13,058 nt of DNA, taken from the NCBI GenBank assembly GCA_023426855.1, contig JAEZBU010000172.1:1-13058 (forward strand), in the 5' to 3' direction. Of this stretch, positions 8,465 through 13,058 are shown one piece after another. Position 1 is the first letter of the stretch. Every line of letters starts with the position of its first letter. The translations under genes were made by a program, and so were the position numbers. The DNA is from Pseudomonadota bacterium. Lineage in GTDB: Bacteria; Pseudomonadota; Alphaproteobacteria; Rhizobiales; Hyphomicrobiaceae. The notes under the pieces are model-generated. The model made no database searches. It worked only from the letters and a program-made list of their open reading frames with translations, and had not been told where the DNA came from.

Positions 8465-9456
8465 CACTTGTATTCGATCAACGCGGTTGCCTTTCCGCGG
8501 AGATGGTTGGCATGAAACGTCAACAAACCAACCGCCTCGGGGAACTTGGCAAGCACTGTGTAGAACGCAGACCAGAATGGAATGCGTGACGCGCTACGTT
8601 TTCGCATATAGAGCCGCGCAACCTGCAGCGGATAAACGAGCGCCAGAACGAGCATCCATGGGCTGACGAGAAGCACCCCCGCCAGGATCAGCGCCGGAAT
8701 AGCCACGCCCCAAAGCCAGATGCGGCGCGTCTCTCGCACCCAATGGCCGGTGGACGCACCATGCAGATCAACCCCTTCGGCGAAGGCATGACCGCTGCGC
8801 ACCGCACGCTTCCACCATTGCGAAAACCGCGTCATCGCCGCGTCATGAACCGTCATCGGCAGCGCCAGACGCACGATCCGCCAGCCACGCTGCCGCAAGC
8901 GAATGCAAAGCTCCGGCTCCTCGCCTGCGATCAGCGTCTCGCGATAACCGCCTACCTCGCGGAGCGCCGCTGTGCGGAACATGACGTCACCACCGCAATA
9001 CTTCGCCTCTCCCGCGGGCCCGTCCCATTCCTCGTCGCACAAGGCGTTATAGATCGATGCATCCGGAAAGCGTTCGCGCCGCCGACCGAACACGGCGCCG
9101 ACCTCCGGATGCGCGAGCAAAGACCTGCGCGCAGAAGCGAGCCAGCCGGCCTCGATTTCACAATCGCCGTCAACGAACTGGATCAGCGCCGGTTGTTCCG
9201 GCTGTTGTAGCAAATAGGCCAGGCCGGCATTCCTGGCGCGCGCCGCGGTGAACGGCAGCGACATATCGAGCGCGACCACGTCAGCGCCCTCCGCGCGCGC
9301 CATGTCGCGTGATCCATCGGTTGAACCGGAATCCACATAAATCACCCGCGCGCCGAGTGTGACCGCTGAGCGCAGACAGCGGCGCAGACGCTCGCCCTCA
9401 TTGCGGCCGATCGCAATGACGGCAACGTCGTCGAGCTCGCTGCCTTGAGGCGCCAC
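8464..9456 (-). CDS. Family 2 glycosyltransferase with C-terminal membrane segments
   Basis: This GT-A fold inverting glycosyltransferase of about 330 residues would transfer a sugar from a nucleotide donor to the growing lipid-linked repeat unit at the cytoplasmic face of the membrane. Motifs in order are VAVIAIGRNEGERL (first strand and start of the donor site), YVDSGSTDGS (40-49), the metal-binding DGDCE (96-100), KYCGGDVMFR, and GEEPELCIRLRQRGW (178-192) carrying the likely catalytic acid pair. Residues about 246-278 are hydrophobic, giving one or two helices that would anchor the enzyme. The GTG at 9456 is chosen: it comes two bases after the preceding gene's TAA, with AAGGG eight bases upstream. 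The frame is open to an ATG at 9504, which would overlap the upstream gene by 46 bases. The donor sugar cannot be read from sequence. The stop overlaps the start of the SGNH gene. Confidence 0.87.
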   Translation of the reverse strand: MAPQGSELDDVAVIAIGRNEGERLRRCLRSAVTLGARVIYVDSGSTDGSRDMARAEGADVVALDMSLPFTAARARNAGLAYLLQQPEQPALIQFVDGDCEIEAGWLASARRSLLAHPEVGAVFGRRRERFPDASIYNALCDEEWDGPAGEAKYCGGDVMFRTAALREVGGYRETLIAGEEPELCIRLRQRGWRIVRLALPMTVHDAAMTRFSQWWKRAVRSGHAFAEGVDLHGASTGHWVRETRRIWLWGVAIPALILAGVLLVSPWMLVLALVYPLQVARLYMRKRSASRIPFWSAFYTVLAKFPEAVGLLTFHANHLRGKATALIEYK

Positions 9457-9458
9457 GC

Positions 9459-10487
9459 TTACTGCCCTTCGCTGTGTTGCGCCGGTCGCGGCCAGATCGC
9501 GCAATGACGCGCCAGATCAGACAAAAAGCGCTCGGGAACCTCGGCCGGCTGGCGGCGCAGCGTTGAAATCACCTGACGGCCAAGCGTACCCGCAGCAAGT
9601 GCGGCATCAGCCAGGATTGTCGTGAAGCGACCATGCTGCTTTTCAAAATAGCGCCGCCGCGATTCAAACCAATAGGAGGCACGACGGCGAACGCGATTGC
9701 TGCGATCGGTTACCCCACTGCTGGCGCCGACCAGATGAACAACGCGGCTCTCCGGAACAAACCAGCATTCCCACCCCGCCCGGCAGGCGCGGTGACAGAA
9801 GTCGGTTTCCTCGAAATACAGGAAATAGCCTTCGTCGAGCAGCCCGATCCTCTCCAGCACCTCGCCACGGATCAGCATGCTGGCCCCGGAAACCCAATCG
9901 TAGCGCTGTTTCTGGCGGTTCGGAGATGGCGCAACGGCATACTTCTGCAGCAGCCGCGTGACCGGCCCGAGCCGCAAACTGCCCTCGAACTCGCTCGCGA
10001 TTGTATGAAACCTGAAGGTCGAGCATTGCTGGGTGCCGTCTGGATCTTCCAGGCAGCTTCCGGCAATACCGACGCGCGGACGCTGCGCCATGAAGTCGAG
10101 CAGTGCCGTCAGGGCACCCGGCCGCACCACCGTATCGGAATTCAGCAGCCAGACGTAATCCGCCGCGCCATTACGGCACTCATAATCACGAATTGCCGCA
10201 TTATTTCCATATGCAAAACCGCCGTTCCTCGGCAACGGCAGCAGTCGCGCCCAGTTCGACCAATCGTTTTCCTCAATCGCGGCAGCTATAACCGCGCCCG
10301 ATCCATCCGGCGACGCATTGTCCGCCACGATCACCTGCGCGCCCGGATGACCGCTGAGTTCGCTTTCCAGCGCGCGCAGACAATCAATCGTCAGCCCCGC
10401 CGTGCAATAGTTAACAATTGCGATCATCACGGTGGGCGCCCCGTTTCCGGCATTCCCGACGTGTGGAGACTGCAATGAGGAAGTCAT
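9459..10487 (-). CDS. Family 2 glycosyltransferase, rhamnosyltransferase-like (WbbL/RfbF type)
   Basis: This protein of about 342 residues belongs to the GT2 subgroup that includes WbbL-like rhamnosyltransferases. It shows VMIAIVNY near the start, VADNASPDGS (54-63), NGGFAYGNNAAI (88-99) and the metal-binding LLNSD (114-118). DWVSGASMLIRGEVLERIGLLDEGYFLYFEETDFCHR runs to about 233, with the Glu-Glu-Thr-Asp acid motif at 226-229. That block is strongly diagnostic of the subgroup. No membrane helix is evident, so it is probably a cytoplasmic or peripheral enzyme acting on lipid-linked intermediates. Three in-frame ATGs (10535, 10502, 10487) are possible; I favour 10487 because CGGAT stands about eight bases before it and the leader before it is unlike the family. 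Rhamnose as donor is plausible but not provable. It is followed almost directly by the second glycosyltransferase gene. An 82- to 130-base gap separates it from the glycoside hydrolase gene. Confidence 0.87.
   Translation of the reverse strand: MTSSLQSPHVGNAGNGAPTVMIAIVNYCTAGLTIDCLRALESELSGHPGAQVIVADNASPDGSGAVIAAAIEENDWSNWARLLPLPRNGGFAYGNNAAIRDYECRNGAADYVWLLNSDTVVRPGALTALLDFMAQRPRVGIAGSCLEDPDGTQQCSTFRFHTIASEFEGSLRLGPVTRLLQKYAVAPSPNRQKQRYDWVSGASMLIRGEVLERIGLLDEGYFLYFEETDFCHRACRAGWECWFVPESRVVHLVGASSGVTDRSNRVRRRASYWFESRRRYFEKQHGRFTTILADAALAAGTLGRQVISTLRRQPAEVPERFLSDLARHCAIWPRPAQHSEGQ
9465..9469 (-). promoter_or_regulatory. Ribosome-binding site deciding the GTG start of the second glycosyltransferase
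   Basis: AAGGG on the minus strand lies within the last codons of the upstream glycosyltransferase gene and eight bases before the GTG at 9456. With TAA-GC-GTG at the junction this indicates coupled translation, and argues against the longer form starting at 9504. Confidence 0.55.
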
Positions 10488-10617
10488 ACATCTAATCCGC
10501 ATAACTGGTCCGGCCAGCCGGACGCGTGCCGACATTTACATCACGCAACAACAAGATTCGTGCCAAGGCGGGTGAGAACATCCCGTCACTCGACGGCCGC
10601 GCGCCAATATGATTGCG

Positions 10618-13058
10618 CTATTGTAAAAACAGCCACTGCGTGCGGATATCCGGCGTCAGACGCAGCACATAGCCCTGCTCGGTTTCCTCGAACGGCATCG
10701 GATGCAGCTTGCCATCGCGATCCGCTTTGAAAGCCTTCAGCCCACTGGCAGCGCGAATGCGAATTTCTCCCTCGACGGGCTCCGTGCGATAGGGCAGGCG
10801 CCCGCCCGGGCTCGGCGTTGACTGCGCGGCGAGCGAGATCATCAGCTTCGCCGATTGCGCAACGGCCGCATCGTCCAGACTTTGCACCGCTACGCTGGCA
10901 CTCGGCGTCGTCAAAGCGATCGAAACATCGCGCAAACTGACCGTATGACCGCCGAGCCATCCGCTCGCGACCTGCGATTTATCCGTATTGAGCGTGAATA
11001 TACCGCTGCTCCAATCGCGACACAGCTCGCCGGTATCGGAGCACACTTTGCTCGTCCCTTCCCCGATCGCGTCATAATCAGGGTCGGTGATTTGTTTGAC
11101 GCCCGGAGCGGCTGGCGCAGACTGCAACCAAGGCAGCGAACTGATCTGAGGCATGCGAATCCTGAACTTCGACTTCTCAGTCAGTGTCCGGATCGCCCGG
11201 GACGTCCGCGCGTTCGTTTCGCGGCCCGAAAATACATCCGGCGACAGGGCCAGCTCATATGACGTCGCGGCCGGCTTGACGTGCCCAGCCCGAAACAACA
11301 AAGCGGCTGCGGGCATCATCGCCATCATCGCGGGATCACTGATCGCTTCCCAGTTACCGGCCTGACTGCCGCCGAGCAGAGGCGACTGCGTATAAGCATA
11401 CTGAAGCAGTGCATTCCAGCCTTGCAGGCTTGCAACCGAGGCAAGATGGGCGGGAACCTGGAACCGATCAAATACGGGAAAGGGCTCGACGTTCCACTCG
11501 CTGACCGAAAACGGCTTACCCGAAACCGAGCCACCGGACATCCAGCTCACCAAGTTTGCAGCGTAGCGCGGATCTCCCGAAACGTCGTCGGCCCGGCCAT
11601 AGGCGTGCGCGTCCACCATGTCGCCTTGAGACAACGACGGCAAACCGGCAACGCTCATTTCACCCCAATAGCTGGTGCCGATGATCGGCACTTTTACGCC
11701 TTCATCGCGGAGAAACTTGGTAACGTCGCTGAAATACGCATGCTCGAGGTCGGACAGAAACAGCTTCGATGGGCCGAATTCCCAGCTTCGCCAGACTTGG
11801 TCGTAGTCGAGGTTTTTGTCGACGGCGAATTTTCGCGCAAGCGCGATGTATTGTTCGGTATGCCAGGGCACATTCTTATCGGGCAGCAGGCTATTCCCGA
11901 AATGATGCGTCAGATCGTTCTCATTGGTAATGAGGACGGTAACAATCGCCGGGTCGTCCTTGTAGGCCAGTCCCGTATGTGGATTGACGTGCGCCAGATA
12001 AGCCGAGGCAAACTCCCGCATCCGCGCTTTCAGGCTGTCATTGACAAACAGATAACCCTGCATCCCGGTGCGTTTGCCCGGACGGTTCGCAATCTCGGAA
12101 AATGCTTCAATGTCATCGTCCCCTGACAATTCCCGCCCGACATGCAGGTCCAGCCAGACGTAGATGCCCTCGTCCTTCAGCGCCTTGATCCACCGGTCAA
12201 TCTGTTCCATGGCATGCGGGTCGAGTGTTCTTGTTCCCTTGGCGTCCCGACCGAACACATTGGGCTGCGCCCAGTGCGAGTCGTGATGATGAATACGCAC
12301 GAGGTTGAAGCCGAGCTGCGATAACCGTCGCGCTTGCGCACGCACGATCGCCGGGTTACGATACTGGAATATTCCGCCGGCCGATAAATTCGTTCCCCAG
12401 AAGCGTGCTTTTGTACCGTCCGCGAAAACCAGATCCTCGCCGGAGGCGCGCAGAAAACCACGCTTTCCGGCCGGCTTGTCGGCCGCGTTGAGATGACTCA
12501 GATCAACAGGCGTTCGGTTCCAATGCAGATCATTTGCCCACCACGCGTCCGACGGCTGCGCCAAACGCTCTGCTGGCGCCACATCAAACTTTCCCGCGAA
12601 TGACACCCGCATGCGCACGTCGACATTATCCACCTGCACATTCCGCTGGACTAGATAAGCGCGAATTTCATTCTCGTTGCTCCGCTCGAATTCCAACTCG
12701 GCAACCGGGTGGTCAAACGCGACGACGAGTTCAGCCCCGTCAGGATCGAGCGCCAACGACCAGCCCATTTTATCCGCCCGCAATTGCGGAACCGGCGCGA
12801 AACCTGGCCGGCTGATAGCCAACGGAGATACCCTGAAGACGATTGCGCCAAACATGTCATTGGCGCCGTCAACGGACTCTTTGAGTTGAAACTCCCAGGT
12901 CCCAGTTCCGCCCGGAGAGGTTTCGACGTTTCCCGAAATCGTCAAGCCGTCGCGCAAATCACGCGTATTGAACGTATAGCGCCGTGCCGGTTCGGCAACC
13001 TCGCTCACCGTGGAAAGCGCTGCCCATTGCCAATCGCCGCGCCAAAACTGGAAACTGG
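10618..13058 (-). CDS. Large clan-A glycoside hydrolase (GH5-like) with accessory β-domains, N-terminus outside window
   Basis: The protein has at least 812 residues and runs off the right edge. The frame is open to the last base, and FQFWRGDWQWAALS precedes the GTG at 13008, so that GTG is not a trustworthy start. Residue numbers below count from it. Residues 1-145 look like a β-sandwich, possibly carbohydrate-binding (TWEFQLKESVDG, FRVSPLAISRPGF). Residues about 180-575 match a clan-A (β/α)8 barrel: RFWGTNLSAGG, GFNLVRIHHHDSHW (233-246), GIYVWLDLHVG (281-291), the acid/base Glu363 in LITNENDL and the nucleophile Glu504 in SVSEWNVEP. The 141-residue spacing and the Asn-Glu pair are typical of clan A. 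A C-terminal β-rich domain (about 580-796) holds a possible disulphide pair, Cys656/Cys663. It probably trims, releases or remodels the cluster's polysaccharide. Location cannot be read because the signal region is missing. The exact family is unsettled. Confidence 0.8.
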   Translation of the reverse strand, partial: SFQFWRGDWQWAALSTVSEVAEPARRYTFNTRDLRDGLTISGNVETSPGGTGTWEFQLKESVDGANDMFGAIVFRVSPLAISRPGFAPVPQLRADKMGWSLALDPDGAELVVAFDHPVAELEFERSNENEIRAYLVQRNVQVDNVDVRMRVSFAGKFDVAPAERLAQPSDAWWANDLHWNRTPVDLSHLNAADKPAGKRGFLRASGEDLVFADGTKARFWGTNLSAGGIFQYRNPAIVRAQARRLSQLGFNLVRIHHHDSHWAQPNVFGRDAKGTRTLDPHAMEQIDRWIKALKDEGIYVWLDLHVGRELSGDDDIEAFSEIANRPGKRTGMQGYLFVNDSLKARMREFASAYLAHVNPHTGLAYKDDPAIVTVLITNENDLTHHFGNSLLPDKNVPWHTEQYIALARKFAVDKNLDYDQVWRSWEFGPSKLFLSDLEHAYFSDVTKFLRDEGVKVPIIGTSYWGEMSVAGLPSLSQGDMVDAHAYGRADDVSGDPRYAANLVSWMSGGSVSGKPFSVSEWNVEPFPVFDRFQVPAHLASVASLQGWNALLQYAYTQSPLLGGSQAGNWEAISDPAMMAMMPAAALLFRAGHVKPAATSYELALSPDVFSGRETNARTSRAIRTLTEKSKFRIRMPQISSLPWLQSAPAAPGVKQITDPDYDAIGEGTSKVCSDTGELCRDWSSGIFTLNTDKSQVASGWLGGHTVSLRDVSIALTTPSASVAVQSLDDAAVAQSAKLMISLAAQSTPSPGGRLPYRTEPVEGEIRIRAASGLKAFKADRDGKLHPMPFEETEQGYVLRLTPDIRTQWLFLQ

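Noticed and set aside
9633..10478. Open frame of 281 codons on the plus strand, opposite the rhamnosyltransferase-like gene
   Set aside because: The minus-strand protein has diagnostic GT2 motifs throughout. The plus-strand frame is an antisense shadow.
10569..10592. Hairpin CGGGTGA/TCACTCG as terminator after the glycoside hydrolase gene
   Set aside because: The stem needs a G-U pair and no T run follows on the minus strand. It is too weak to list.
11281..12126. Open frame of 281 codons on the plus strand inside the glycoside hydrolase gene
   Set aside because: It overlaps the catalytic barrel, including both active-site glutamates, and its product has no family-like features.
13006..13008. 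GTG as the start of the glycoside hydrolase
   Set aside because: The frame continues open to the window edge with protein-like, Trp-rich residues and there is no ribosome site, so the gene is treated as truncated by the window.

Overview
The window is GC-rich (roughly 60% by eye), densely coded bacterial DNA. It looks like part of an extracellular or capsular polysaccharide gene cluster, most likely from an alphaproteobacterium. That placement is an inference. It rests on an ExoF-like outer-membrane export protein and on a perfect TTAA-N7-TTAAC (CtrA-type) box upstream of that gene; there is no rRNA or other taxonomic marker. I saw no tRNA, rRNA, CRISPR array, insertion sequence or integrase, and no gene-free stretch exceeds 300 bases.

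Layout. Positions 1-962 (+) hold the 3' part of a class III PLP aminotransferase related to glutamate-1-semialdehyde aminomutase. After a 281-base gap come galE (1244-2224, +), a UDP-glucose 4-epimerase, and a Wzy/O-antigen-ligase-type membrane polymerase (2385-3863, +). The plus-strand block then meets a minus-strand block tail to tail, with 41 bases between the stop codons. Read in the direction of transcription (right to left), the minus-strand block is: a large clan-A glycoside hydrolase cut by the right edge (10618-13058), two family 2 glycosyltransferases (about 9459-10487 and 8464-9456), an SGNH-type hydrolase with a signal peptide (7253-8464), an ExoF-like polysaccharide export protein (5503-7014) and a Wzx/MOP-type flippase (3905-5305).

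How the parts fit. GalE would supply UDP-galactose (or another C4 epimer). The two GT2 enzymes would add sugars to a lipid-linked repeat unit. The flippase would move that unit across the inner membrane and the Wzy protein would polymerise it. The ExoF-like protein would take part in export across the periplasm and outer membrane. The SGNH enzyme could add or remove acyl groups, and the glycoside hydrolase could trim or release chains. The initiating phosphoglycosyltransferase and the Wzc/ExoP-type co-polymerase of a normal Wzx/Wzy system are not in the window and may lie outside it. The two GT genes and the SGNH gene are tightly coupled (stop-start contact). The export and flippase genes are preceded by gaps of about 238 and 197 bases and may have their own promoters. 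The most distinctive regulatory signal is a 16-bp perfect palindrome overlapping the CtrA-type box at 7174-7200.
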